Part shown: positions 24,301 to 36,154 of the stretch, piece by piece | How positions within the stretch are numbered: the stretch's first letter is position 1 | How the letters are laid out: each line of letters starts with the position of its first letter | DNA from: Earliella scabrosa | Taxonomy: Eukaryota > Basidiomycota > Agaricomycetes > Polyporales > Polyporaceae | Length of the DNA: 64,000 bases | Direction of reading: 5' to 3' | NCBI GenBank assembly: GCA_022605405.1 | Contig: JABYQQ010000003.1 | Coordinates: forward strand, 3,069,899-3,133,898 | Made by a program: the position numbers and the translations under genes | Notes under the pieces: generated by a model | Database searches by the model: none | What the model saw: the letters and a program-made list of their open reading frames with translations, nothing else | Told to the model about the DNA's origin: nothing

Positions 24301-26367
24301 AGGCCGATGGAAGGATGATGGACTGTAGACGAGAAAGGAAAGTGGAAAGGACATGTGCATTGGCCCCAAACATGACTGCGATTGTGTGCAAGGAGACCCG
24401 GTCAGGAGCGAGCGCAAGAGCACCCAGGAAGTGCTTCTTGAGAGCATTCATATCCGGGAACGCAGACGCCAGTACTTGCAGGTAAAGATTATCGAGCTCT
24501 CTGAAGTGCGATTCTTGGGTGGGGCGAGGTACAGACTCGGAGGATGGAGAGCCGCCGATCTGCAACAGCAGGATCTTGAGCTGCTCGACAGGATCCTCGA
24601 TGTCATCGCCGCACACGAACTTGGCCGCTGTTGCAGCGTAGATAAACAGACCATGCGACTTCTCGGTGAGAACCTCGACGTCTCGATCCACAGGCCAGGC
24701 GGGGTCAAGACCTCGACTCTCACGAACGGTGTTGAACTCCTCACGAAAATAGATACCGATGTCGCGCGTGGTCATTTCCTCTGGAACGGCGGAGAGGACG
24801 AGCTGCTCTGTGGTCTGGGACAGGGGTTTGAGCTTGAATCCGGAGACAATATGGGTCTCCGGACGGCTCGTGATGATGAACTTGAGGGGCGCAAGGTCGT
24901 CGACGTGCGCTGAGAGCGCGGTGAGAATGACGGACACGGCCGCATCGTCCTTGCACTCGTCAAGCGCGTCGACGATGACGACGAACTTTGTGAGCGGCTC
25001 AGTCACCGCCTTGAGCGGCTCGACGATCAGCTTCCGAAGCTGGTGGGTTGCATACGCGACATGTATATCTGTATCGGCCTCGATAGCGGCAGCCAGGGCC
25101 GCTCTGAACGCAGGAGAGTGAGAGCTGAGCTGATAGGCGATTGTGGGGATGATAAGCTGCACGTTGCTCCGGTTCCCGTCGCGCGCGCAGAAGAAACTTG
25201 CAGCAAGGATGTCCTGGTCCATGCACCACTGGGCAATGGTCTGCGCGATGGTCGATTTCCCGGAGCCGGCAACTCCGTTGATCCAGAATGTGGGCTTGTC
25301 TCCGCTGGTCTCCATGAGAGGGGGAGGGAGTTCCTCGAAGTTCGGATCGTCTGGGACAAGCCAATGGTAGATCGTCGAGAGTGCCTCCAGACGGGTATCC
25401 TTTGTACAGGCAGAACGACCACTCTTGTAATAGTCGAATCGGGCCTCGGCGACTCGACGAAGTCCTGGGACCGCTATGATATGAGCGTCAGTAGTGCTGT
25501 CCAGAATATGAGACGACGTCTGTACCGTTGTTCTGCTGGAGATTATGTATTATATGTGAGTTCTTACCGCCTCAACCGATATAGAACTCACAGTGTCAAT
25601 CATGACTGATATGTCGCCGACGTCCCTACGCAAATCCTCGACGTTCTCGTGAATAACCTACTAGAGCATTAGCGAAGGCACGGATACACAGAACTAGCGA
25701 CCAACTGTTGTTTTCCGGTTACTGTCAGCCGTGATCCCGATCTGTACGATATCAGCATCCACAATCTGCCCGTTCCTGAGCGCTGTACGCACCAAAAGCG
25801 AGTTAACACACTGCGACAGACGCTTCACACATCCTGTAACCTTCTCCGATGTATCCTTCGCACTCAACAACTGCTTGAAGCGCGAGCGCTTGGAGGCCTT
25901 CTCAATGTCTGCGGTTATGGTGCGCACTTCGCTATCGCGCGCATATTGCGTATGAGCAAATTGTACAAGCGTTGCGGTAGCATGGACACTCTCACCTTTC
26001 AAAACGGGTGACGAAATCCGAGAGAGCGGGAGACAGTGGATTCTTGGCCCCGGCGGACAGGGCTGAGAGCGCATTCTGGAGGTCATAGATATGAGATCGC
26101 AGCTCCTCGATGGCTTCGAGGTTATCGCATGATGTCTGTCGAAGTCAGGCATTCTGCCAGTGCATTAGATAGTAGGTGTACAAGTGCGCGCACCTTGAAG
26201 GCCTCGCACACCATGATGAGTAACTCTGCCACCGTCGCTGCCGGCGGACATGCCTCCGACGTTCCCGCCTTCAAGACTTTCAGGACACTGACTAAACCGT
26301 CGACCGTGCTTCGGATGGCTTTCTTTCGTTTCCCAGACGAGAGCTCAGAGCTATTTGCAAGCGACAT
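21384..26367 (-). CDS. NLR-type STAND protein, inverted paralogue of the 2.7-kb gene
   Basis: Proposed exons: 26367-26194, 26135-25996, 25931-25793, 25741-25706, 25657-25592, 25535-25526, 25473-23873, 23816-21384, giving about 1532 residues. The helical N-terminal domain spans residues 1 to about 188. The NACHT P-loop is GVAGSGKST near residue 255, and Walker B is VVIVDALDECKDD. About 13 WD-type repeats fill the last 800 residues. Exons 2, 3, 4 and 7 have exactly the lengths of the paralogue (140, 139, 36 and 1601 nt), while the two small exons before NACHT differ, including a 10-nt exon here. Family knowledge suggests a ligand sensor that oligomerises and triggers death or defence through its N-terminus. 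The NACHT part is visibly more conserved between the two copies than the WD40 surface. No disruption was seen, so both copies look functional. Confidence 0.88.
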
Positions 26368-27398
26368 TGTGGGTTGAGGTGTATGTGGGGAAGTGATAGT
26401 GCAGGGGAGAGCTGTACTAGGTTAGCGGTGAAGGTGCGGAGGAGGCGTGGTGGCCATACCTGTGCATTCGCACGCAGAATCCGGACAGATAGCGCGGGCA
26501 CTGCCGCTGAATCGAGCTGTATTGGGTCCGAGAAGGCGTCAAGCGCAACTCTCCGTGTATTAAATGCGTTCCCGATGTCCCTCTTTTGTATGAAGCTTGA
26601 GGGAACAGAGGTTAAACCGAGCAACGTGTCTCGAGCTGGAGTCATGGATAATCCCACACATACTAGTACCAACGAAAACTCGGAGTCCGCCAGAATCTGA
26701 CTCACCTCGAGCTAGCAATTTGCGGCGACTCACTCCGACACAGTGCAAAGATTCAAGCTCGACCGCATGCAGCTCGACTCCGGGGACTGACACACCACGC
26801 TGCGAAGTAAGTAGTAATGGACAAGCATAACTTCGATGCCTGTGCCGCCCATCCCGGAGCTTGCCGGTGGCTGTGACTTCGCCCTCGTCCCCGTCAGCGT
26901 TCGTGACGCGTCGTCGACCTAGTTCGAATCCTCATCTAATTCCTCTCGAACTCGCAACGACGTACTTGCAACAACAAGACATACACAGTATCAGTATGGC
27001 GCCGCATACAATAGTCGTTAGACTTTGGCCGGCCGACCTCTCGTCACGGTACCCATCCGCTCCCTGGCAGTGGCACTCTCGGACTCGGAGCGAACGTCAC
27101 TGAAGCTTGCCTCCGACCCGCTCGTATTTGAAAGGCATTGCCCTGCGTTGCCTATAGCAACATATCTCGACCTCGCCGTTGCAGCGCCAGACCGTGACCG
27201 CTTGCCAGTCAGATAGCGACGGATCCTCGTCGTGCACAATCAGCACTGTGCGGATTGGCATAGCGTCGAACGACGAATCGCCAACTACAAAGCAACGTGT
27301 ATCCGGGCACCTCACGCCAATTCTAGGAAGGCTCGAACGAACCAGCTTGACCTCACGGTGACAGTATACTCACACTTCGAATAGCATTTCGTCGGTCC

Positions 27399-27542
27399 CT
27401 CTCGCCCTCCGCAAGCATCATCGTCGCGGGCGACATGAACGAGTACGCGGCGACGCGCACCGTTCTGCGCCTTCTTGTCGCGCTCCTGCACGACATGAAC
27501 GACGTCGGGGAGGTGCCTCCCTACGACCAGCACGCGCAGGTC
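27399..27542 (+). pseudogene. Fragment of an endonuclease/exonuclease/phosphatase-family gene
   Basis: One frame reads ASIIVAGDMNEYAATRTVL, then LLHDMNDVGEVPP and YDQHAQ. The hydrophobic strand followed by GD-(M/L/F)-N-E is the characteristic aspartate/asparagine motif of the EEP fold. The downstream spacing to a D-Q block resembles the stretch before the catalytic DH motif of fungal EEP proteins. The expected His motif is absent, and the frame soon runs into unrelated sequence. This is therefore a short remnant, and the family call rests on one motif. Confidence 0.45.
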
Positions 27543-30379
27543 CCAGGGGCCTCGTACCGTCCAGCTCTATCACCATCGCCAGAATCGCTCTCGTCGTGTG
27601 CCTGCGAGACAGCAGGGGGACGCGGAGTGTTTCTCGGCTCCTCAGGCTGAGAGGTAGACGGACGCACTCCTGTGATTGGCAGGTGAGTAGACCTTGGATA
27701 CGCATTTTTGCGAGGCTTTCCCCAACCCTCTTCCGCCACCACTTGCTCCCAGCCACCCGATTCAGACCGCACTGCAGTCATCTCTCCTCGCCGAATGGTC
27801 TGGAGCCGACAGCCCCCTTTCGCAAGTCCGAAGCGCGATGCAGGCCATCGAATCATTGTCCACGGACATACGTCGCACTTGCGCGAGCCGCGTACTAATT
27901 CAGCTCATCGATCGATGGACCATACTGGTCATCCGGTTTGCGTCCCGCGAAAGCGGGGCGAGGACTCACGGCAACAACTCCAAGTTCTGCCTGCCCCGGG
28001 GCCCACGTTCCACTCACGCATCTCCCACGCGCACTTGGGTCCTGACTAGGATCAGACACGAGACGCGGGGCAGCGTACAGGACCCCAAGCGAGGCGCGGC
28101 GACGAGGCACCATGTCGACCGCCCACGCGGCGAGGACACTTGCCCATGCTCGTCGTACACACACCCCCATGCACGCCCGCCCGCGAAGGTGTACCTCCCC
28201 GAGGCCGAGCCAGTCTATTTTTCGCTCATCTGCGCATTCGTGGACAGGCCCATCCAATCGCGATGTCCCGGGGCCGTCGACGAAGACACCGGGCTGAAAG
28301 CCGTACACGAGTCTCATCTGCGAGAGTCACAGATTCAATTGCGCATTCCTCGTCCCAGACAGCTTGAGCCTTGCGCGCATCCAGCTGCGATATCGGCTCC
28401 TCGTTCGCTTGGTTCGGTCCATCCCATCCGGTCCCATTCCATCCCAGTCTTTGCGCACCCATGATGCACCATCTCTCGACCTTCGCCCTCCGAGTCGTTG
28501 CAACGGTACGCGCCACCCCACGCTCGATTCTTGAGCGCACCAATTCACTGTCCACGTCGACTTCAGGCTGTCAGACGGACCGCTCTCCGTTCAATCCGCC
28601 GGCGCCGGCCCCGTCTCAAGACGGACGAGCTGCATCACTTCCGCGCGCGGCGTACCCACCTCCACCTACACATCCGTCTCATGCGGAGCACATATGGCAC
28701 GGAGAGTACTGTCGACTTCGACCCGTCGAACCTCCATCACCAGGCCCGTCGTGCTCCAAAGCTCCATCGGCCTTCAGGTCGTGTCGTTCTCCCTGAGTCG
28801 TTCTCTACAATCCTGAGCAAGGTCTGTGTCGCACCAGTGCGTCCATCAAAACAGCTTTTTATGGCCTCCTTCTCACTGAGACGGACGAGCTGCATCGTTT
28901 CTGCGGAACCCACCTCCACGTCCACCCCCATATCCATATCGATGGCGGCCTCGTCGGCCTCTCTTTGGACCTCTGGGCAGCCCATCTCGCACCTTCTCTC
29001 GTTCACCGTGTCGACGTCGCGGCATGTGCGTTTGCTCCGTCCGGCGCGCTCAACATGCAATGTGCATTGCATACTCGGTACCCAGCCCGAGACTGTCAAT
29101 GAGCTCCGTGGACGTCGACGCTCGCGCGCTGCCAGGTTCTAGTCCTACAGCACCAATTCAAGGTTCAACCGCTAGACGGACCCTCCAGATCCCACCGCAC
29201 CGTCTTTGGATCGCGCCTCGCCGCGACACCTGGCTGAGGTCCGTGCTCTGGAGCCAGGAGGCGCGTTCGGTGGGGATAACGACGTGTAACCGGCCTTCAT
29301 TATGTCGCGCGGTACCATGGCCAGTGTCCCGAAGGTCCGCCAGCTCTCTCTCTCCCTCGGACCCCGGACCCAAGGACTCTCCAACATTATCGTCGTCGTT
29401 GCCAGGCAGGGTCCTGGGATGGGGCTGTCTTCCCGGGTCCCCTCGCGCCCTCGCTCCCGCTTCAGCCCCTCGGTATGTTGAGCGACCCGTCCGGGTCCGG
29501 ACGCCGAGGCTAAGGTCGCGGGCGGACCGGGACAGCTCGAGCGAGGGAGCGAGGCGTCATGGTCCTGCCAGGCTGTCCCGCTACATGGTGGCGCAGCCCA
29601 CCATGCATATGCATGACCGTGCATCGCCCATCTTCCTCGGTGCGGACCCGCGCTGAGTACTGAGTACGGAGTTGTCGTGCTGGATGTTGATTGTTGAATG
29701 CTGGAGAGCGCGAGCGCGGAGGGACATAGTCCGGACATTCAGAAGCCGGGGGACGCACTTGGTCTGGGGACCGGGGAGGACGTTCAGGTGAGTCGGTCTG
29801 AGGTGCAGGTCGAAGTTTGCTGCTCACCGTCACCGTCGTGTTCAGGTTCTTACCCTTTGAGCGATTCTGCCGATGCCAGCTCTCGGCTATGGCTCCTGCT
29901 CGGCATGCGCTGCTGCGACTGCCGTTGGAGGCGTCGCGCGCTACAAAGCCGTTGTAGGTAGTCGTGCGCGTACGAGCGACTTTGGAGGCGGAGCACGGGG
30001 AACGGAGACTGGCTACATAGCACAAGTGGTTGGTTCACGGCACGCGAGTACGGACGCACCACCTGCGGACGTCTCCATCCCACTCTCGTGTTCGGCGCGC
30101 CAGCTACGTCTACGGGGCCACGGGTATGGTGCTCTCGGCGCGCGCACGCGCCGGATTTGACGTTGCGCGAGCCTCCGCTCGGTGGTCGCCATACGCGCGC
30201 CGCGCTCGTACCCGGTGATTGGCCGGTCCCGCGTTGGGTGAACATGATTACCACGGACGGGGTGTCATGTATCCTGATTTCGAGCGCGGTCTGCGTGTGC
30301 GCGCGCGCCGTCGACTGGTGGGTTTGTGAGGAGCGCGAGAGCGCGTGGCGAGAAGGAGCGTTAGGGCGGACAGGCGTAT

Positions 30380-30408
30380 GGGCTCGGGCTCGGGCTCGGG
30401 CTCGGGCT
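30380..30408 (+). repeat. GGGCTC hexanucleotide microsatellite
   Basis: About five tandem GGGCTC units lie just upstream of the second copy of the long direct repeat. Confidence 0.85.
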
Positions 30409-30429
30409 GGTCCGCTCCACGTTTGCGCG

Positions 30430-31130
30430 AGAGCGGATGGTGGTGATCCAATTGGGCTGCGAGTGCGGAAGACCTGGGAATTTGCGAGGAAGACGGGCGA
30501 GGGCGAAGGCACAGAATGGGGAGCGGAGGTCGAGCGAGGTCGAGAGCGCGGCGGTGGATGTATGCGCGCGGAGGCACGTCTGAGACGAGGTGTGCGTATG
30601 GGAGAGCGGAGGAGAAGGACGGGCGGGTGCAGAGGGGTGCGATGTGCAGGGGTGCAGCCAAGGACCGTCGGCAGCCGGGCCAGTCGAGACGATGATGAGC
30701 GAGAAGAGAGCGAGGGCCATGGCCGACTGCTATTGTGCGTATCCTGACCAGGGCGACGATGGTGATGGGCCCAAGACTCCGCGAGCTCGACACAAGCGTC
30801 AAGACGTCGGGCGCGTGGAGGACACTGGGCTGGGATCGGACCGGTCGCGGCTCGCAGACATCGAGAAGGTGGCGGACGTCGGGCGTGGGGCTCGGGATCT
30901 CGCTTTGGCTGTCAGTCTGCCATTCTCGGACAGCGTCGGCCAGTTCTCTCCGCCTCGCGCTCTGGCCGCGCCCTGTCGGACGTCTGCAGTGAACGGCTGG
31001 GGACCGGAGCCGGTGACCTCGAGCGAGCCAGTCCGCGTCGACGTCGTCAGCAACGGCCCCTGCATCCGATCCTCTCGCGCGCGACCGCTCTGTCTGCTGC
31101 GGTAGGTGTGGTCTGCGTACGGCGTGCGGT
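30430..31130 (+). repeat. Long direct repeat, copy 2 (partner at 18650-19308)
   Basis: Same orientation and nearly the same length as copy 1, with indels such as an insertion near 30720-30750. High similarity over long blocks indicates a younger event than the 18/20-kb pair. Confidence 0.75.
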
Positions 31131-32084
31131 GCTCCCAATCTCTGCACTCGCCCATGCTAGTCCGATCCCCAGCCTCGTCCGCGAGCATGCGCGTTGGATG
31201 AGGCTTGTCCCTCTCTCTCTCAACATGTACTTATCGGACGCCGTGCGAGTCAACACAGTGGGATTACTTAGGGTCGCTATATGCACTACGCGCGGGCAAG
31301 CGTGCGGGAGCCACGGGCGGTTGTTGTTCTTCTGCTCGACATGCAGCGAGCCCCATCTTGAAAGCTTGATCGCCCGACTGCCCATGGTAGTAGTCAGCGG
31401 CACCCCTCCTTGCTTGCTGCACGCCGCCATCTCGCCGCGACGGCGTTCGCGAACTCTCGGGCCGCACGTGTCGGGCCCGGTCGAGGAGCACCAGTGGTCA
31501 GTCACTCAAGGTTGCTTCACGCTCGAGGGCATGATAAGGGCGTTGTATCCATGCACGTTTATGTGACGTTCACGATCGCCGACAGTTGTCCGATATCCTG
31601 CTCGATGTAAGCCGCGGCCTCTGGCCGCGCTCTGGCCGTCGATGCGAGCACGGGCGCAGTGGAAACTCGAGGAGAGAGAAAGGACACGGGCCAGGCGCGC
31701 AGCCGACGAGATGGACTCTGAGATGCCGCTGGGGGATCCTCGAGCGCGGCCTCTGAGTCTGACTGCGCTCTGGCCGAGTCGATGCGGGGTGAAGCTTTGA
31801 AGTAGAAACGGGCGCAGTTGAGGAGAGAGGAACGACACGGCCCACGGGCCAGGATGCGCGGGCGATGAGGCTGCTGGGCCCGGGGACCTCGACCACCCTC
31901 TCGAGCTCTGTGTCCGTCGCGCGTAGAGGTGACATGCATGATGCGTGAACGCGCGCGGGGGAGGCAGTGGCATCACTTCCTTCCTTCCTTCCTTCAGAGT
32001 CGTTCGCTTGAGGTCTCGCCGATGGACGGTCGACTACTGATACCTGCACCCTGGACGCAACAATACACCGCGCCCTGGACGTTA

Positions 32085-33345
32085 AACGTTCAACGTTGGT
32101 GGGAGGGGGGCAGAAGACGCGGGCGAGGAACGACGCGGCTCGCGACGTGCTGCCAAGTGCACCTATAGCTAGAGGACCGTCCGTCCGCGTCCGCTGTCTG
32201 AGAGACCCGCGCGCGGGAGTGGAGTTCTTGCTTCATAGCGTCCCCCGTGAGCATCCTACCACCGTGCACCGCGCGGTGGACATGCATATGCATATGTAGT
32301 TCTGCAGCGTCGACTCGGGGTGCTGACCCAGAGGATATGAGGATAGAGGGTTGCGTGTGCCGCACGTATGCCCGCCGGTCCGGCGATGACATGTCGCTTC
32401 GTGCATGGTGCACCTAAACTCTAAGTAGAGGATTCGGCCATCCGCTGTCTGAAGACTGGGAGACACTGCGCACGCGGGAGCGGCAGGCTTGTTCTGGAGC
32501 GTCCTCCGTGAGTATATATGCTACCACCGCGCGATCAACATTCGTGCGTGTCGACTCGGGGTACTCGCGCGGGAGGGGGGCACAGGACGCGGGCGAGGAA
32601 CGACGCGGCTCGCGCGCCCAGGTGATGACGGGTTGGCACTTGCTAAGTGCACCTACAGGATTGTCCGTCTGGCATCTGCTGTCTGGGAGACACGCGCGCG
32701 GGAGCGGTAGCCTTGTTCTGGAGCGTCCTCCGTGAGTATATATGCTACTAACGCGCGATTGACGTTCGGGGTTCGGGGTTCGGCGGTGTAGTTGGCGGGT
32801 GTCGACTCGGGGTGCTCGTGCTTTGGACGTTGGTGGGAGGGGGAGGGGCACAGGACGCGGGCGAGGACCGACACGGCTCGCGCGCCCACGTTATGACGCG
32901 TTGGCAGGTGCACCTAGAGGATCGTACATCCGCTGTTTGAGAGACACTGCGCGCGCGGGAGCGGCAGTCTTGTAGCGTCCTCCGTAAGTAGTTGTGCTAC
33001 CACCGCGCGATCGACAAGCATCGCTCTGCGATGTATGTGCGTGTCGACTCGGGGTGCTCGCGCTCTGGACGTTGGTGGGAGGCGTGCACAGGACGGGGGC
33101 GAGGAACGACGCGGCTCGCACGCCCAGCTGCAGGCGATTACGTGCTGCTAAGTGCACCTAGAGCTAGAGGTCCGTCCGTCCGCGTCCGCTGTCTGAAAGA
33201 CACGCCCGCGGGAGCGGCAGTCTTGTTCCGTATGTAGCGTCCCCCGTCAGTATGCTCCCACCGCGCGATCGACGTTCGTCGTTCTGCGGTGTATTAGGCG
33301 CGTGTCGAATCGGGGTGCTGAACCGGAGGACAGAGGGCCGCTCGC
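32085..33345 (+). repeat. Five-copy imperfect tandem repeat, about 240-260 bp per unit
   Basis: The anchor TCGA(C/A)TCGGGGT recurs at 32310, 32551, 32802, 33044 and 33304. Each unit carries a GTGCACCTA block, a TCCGCTGTCTGAGAGAC-like block, a CGCGGGAGCGGCAG block, a GCGTCC(C/T)CCGT block and a CAGGACGCGGGCGAGGA block. Two units contain GTGAGTATATATGCTAC. Units differ by point changes and indels, so the array is not recently homogenised. Related single blocks continue at 33760-33900 and 34150-34420, around the methyltransferase fragment. Confidence 0.8.
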
Positions 33346-33944
33346 GCCGCCGCCGCGGCGCTTTCGGAGTCCTGCCGCCGTCCAGTCCTAAATGCATAAA
33401 TGCACGCACGCCCGCGCGTTAGCGACCCTAGTCAGCTGGCTCCCCGCTCGCTGGATGCTCCATCCCGCTGCGCTGCGCTGTGAGCGTCGAAGACGGTGCG
33501 GCGGCACGCGTTGGAGGAAGAGGAACACCGCGCCCCTGCGTGCGATGAATCGATGATGCTCGACGCGTGGTGGTTGGTGCAGTCTGCAGTGGTATCACAG
33601 CTTGCTTCGGAGCAGTCCCGACACTGGTTGATATGGTCGCCCTGCAAGCCATGGGATCGATATAGAACGGAGGCGACTTCCGACTATCGCTAGGCCTGCT
33701 CGAGCCTCGCCGGAGGCTGCATCTATGATCTCGCGGCTCCGCGCTCTCAACGTTCAACGTTGGTGAACGCACGGGACGCGGGTGAGGTCCGAGGAACGCC
33801 GTGGCTCGCAGCGCGTGCAGGAGATGGCAGGTCGCAGCTGACAGTGAGAAGCACCCTCAGGTTGTCCGTCGCGGAGGGACGTACACGCACGGGAGCGCTC
33901 ACAGTGACGTCGCTCCTAGGGAAGGGGCAGTCGACTCTGAGTCC

Positions 33945-34095
33945 TCTCAAACTACTGGATCTGTGTACGGGCTCTGGCTGCATTCCCCTCCTCATCTGCC
34001 ACCTCTGGCCCCCCGGCTCCGTCCACGCGACAGGCGTCGACGTTTCCGAAACCGCGGTCCAGCTCGCGCGCGAGAACGCCGCGCTCTGCGGGATT
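33945..34095 (+). pseudogene. HemK/PrmC-like methyltransferase fragment inside the repeat field
   Basis: One frame reads LKLLDLCTGSGCIPLLICHL, then ATGVDVSETAVQLARENA. This is SAM-binding motif I (D-L-x-T-G-S-G-C-I) plus the motif II region of class I N5-glutamine methyltransferases, which modify the GGQ motif of release factors. The catalytic NPPY motif and the N-terminal helical domain are missing, and the surrounding bases match blocks of the neighbouring tandem repeat. The open frame (33760-34143) mixes repeat and gene sequence, so a working protein is unlikely. Confidence 0.65.
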
Positions 34096-36065
34096 AGCAC
34101 ACCGGATGGACTCTCGTCGTTGGCTCTAGGGCTACTGCATTGATGAACCCGGGGGCACAGTCGACAGGACGCGGGTTCGGGGGGAGGAACGACGCGACCT
34201 GGTGCGCGCAGATGCTGAACCATCCCTCCCGGCTCCGCCGCGGGTTGAGAGACCACGCGGGGGAGAGCCATGGTCGCAAATCCGAGTCGATGGAGGGTTC
34301 TGGTTTCGGAGCGTGCGCTGTAGGAGGACCGGTGCGCGTCGTTCTGCTGTGTGTGTGTTCGCGAGCTGGAGTGCGCTGCGGGCGCGTGTCGACTCCTCGG
34401 TCGCTACTGAGTATTAGGACGGCGGATGAGTGTTAGGGACGCGCTCGAGCTGCGCATATCATATTCCGGGGGAAAGCTTCGACGAGAGGGATCTGCGCCG
34501 TCTGCCGAGCTAGAGAGAGAGGTCGGGAGGCGGGCGCGGCTGGACGGGTGCTACGTACGAGCTACGCCGATTGGCGACATTGGACGGGTAGAGCGGAGGC
34601 AGTCTGTTGAAGTGGAGGGTAGGGGGATGGGCATCGAGTGGTGAAATGAGGACGCAGAGGCATCACAGGTGGTTCGGCCGTAGATGAAGCGGGGCGAAGA
34701 GAGGACGGAAAGGAGTTTGCGCTCGGTCCTCTGTGGCGTGCGCCCGGATTCCAAAGTGACGAAGACCAGGCCACGTCTGGCGCGGACGAGCACGGAGGTT
34801 CGCGCCGTCCAGATACCTCGGTTCTTCCCGAGTCCGAGTCCGAGTCCGTGCCGTGCATGTAGTACCTACCAGGTACCAGCATTCACGAGCGACCAGTCGC
34901 CGCTCGCCCTGTTGAAATCGTCTGCGAAATGCGTTGTGCGCACGGAATCGGCGACAGGCGAGCAGCTCGGGCACGGGGAACATCTGCCTGCTGCTTCTAC
35001 CTTTCTACCTTTGAACCGGCGGGCGCGGCATGAGCGAACATCGGACCCGGGTGTGGGCCGTGGCAGTCTTGGCGACGTGGTAGAGCTCTAATGAACACAG
35101 GTCTCAGGCCGGGAGTTGGAGGTCACGGAGCGGACGCAGGATTCGAGCTCGCGTCGGGTGCGCGCGGGGAACGGCTGAGGTTGGACGACGTCTCGCTGCG
35201 CTTCTGCCTGGGCGGCAGACTGTACGGGGACCCATGTTGGGAGGAAGGGCCGTCTGTCGTACAGGCTGACGTCCAGAGACGACACCTGAGATGTGTGAGC
35301 CATGGTTAGAGAGAAGTCGAACAGCACACTGACGCGGATCTCACCAAAACTAGATGCGGGGAAGTGGGACAGACCGAAGGCTTCTGTGGCTACAAGCCCG
35401 GATGAGCTGGCCGAGGCGGAGCTCTGCGCCCGACTGCTGTCAATGCATGCGAGCCGGTCGCGAGGCAGAATGCGAGTCGACCGGAGCACCGAGCCGCTAC
35501 AGCATCAACCGATTACGCCCGAGAGGGGCGACGCGTGCCCCTACGAGTCATGTATTCTGCACGAATTCAATGCAGGGCTCGCTGGAGGAGAGGTTGTCCG
35601 GATTCGATATCCATGCGGCGATTCGGAGATGGCGTGCGTGCGTAGGCTCTCCGTCTTTGACTTGAGGATCCGAGGGAGGTGCCTGGGCTGGTGCTGGTGG
35701 TCGATCGTCTGTGTGTGACTCTGCCTCTGCGTATCGTTGTGGTGGAGGACGTCCAGGCTGCAGCAAGCGAGGTAGTGCACATGCGAACAGACGTCAAGTG
35801 GCGAGTAAAGGTCTAAGAAACCTCGCGTAGCCCCTCCGCGTCACGGAGAGTGGCTACGGCGGCACTGCGCAGGGCGATTGTCAGTGCGCATTTATTTCTT
35901 TCGTTCTGTCTTTGTGTCACTCACTGACGTACACGCTTCGATGGTGAGCGGCGGGCAGGGAGCGGCGCCATAAAGCATCCCTTTGCCATTTCAGCGTTTG
36001 GTGGGTATTGTGGTTGGGAGAGGCGTCGATCGGAGGTCGAAGGTCAGGTCTTCGTCTGCGTACAG

Positions 36066-36074
36066 TATATATAA
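36066..36074 (+). promoter_or_regulatory. Probable TATA box
   Basis: TATATATAA lies 81 bp upstream of the start codon at 36155, in otherwise GC-rich DNA. Confidence 0.55.
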
Positions 36075-36154
36075 TGCTCACCTGGCGCGAAGTGACGGGA
36101 TAGACGCAAAAACTCCCGATCCGCATTTTCTTCCTTATACTCCCCGTCCCAGCC

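Larger units (their letters stand above)
26368..36154. other. 9.8-kb repeat-rich region with gene fragments
   Basis: No intact gene is supported. Contents by position: the promoter side of the NLR gene (26368-26900); an endonuclease/exonuclease/phosphatase remnant (27399-27542); a relative of the 18.4/20.3-kb repeat near 27650; a long open but domain-free frame (27694-28464); the second half of the long direct repeat (30430-31130); a CTTC run near 31977; the five-copy tandem repeat (32085-33345); a methyltransferase fragment (33945-34095) followed by more repeat-like sequence to about 34420; and a minus-strand open frame of unknown value at 35088-35489. Confidence 0.5.

Noticed and set aside
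27694..28464. 256-codon open frame on the plus strand
   Set aside because: No domain, and it runs through a region with other decayed fragments. Several frames are open at once.
34150..34430. Continuation of the methyltransferase gene
   Set aside because: The sequence matches blocks of the neighbouring tandem repeat and contains no NPPY motif.
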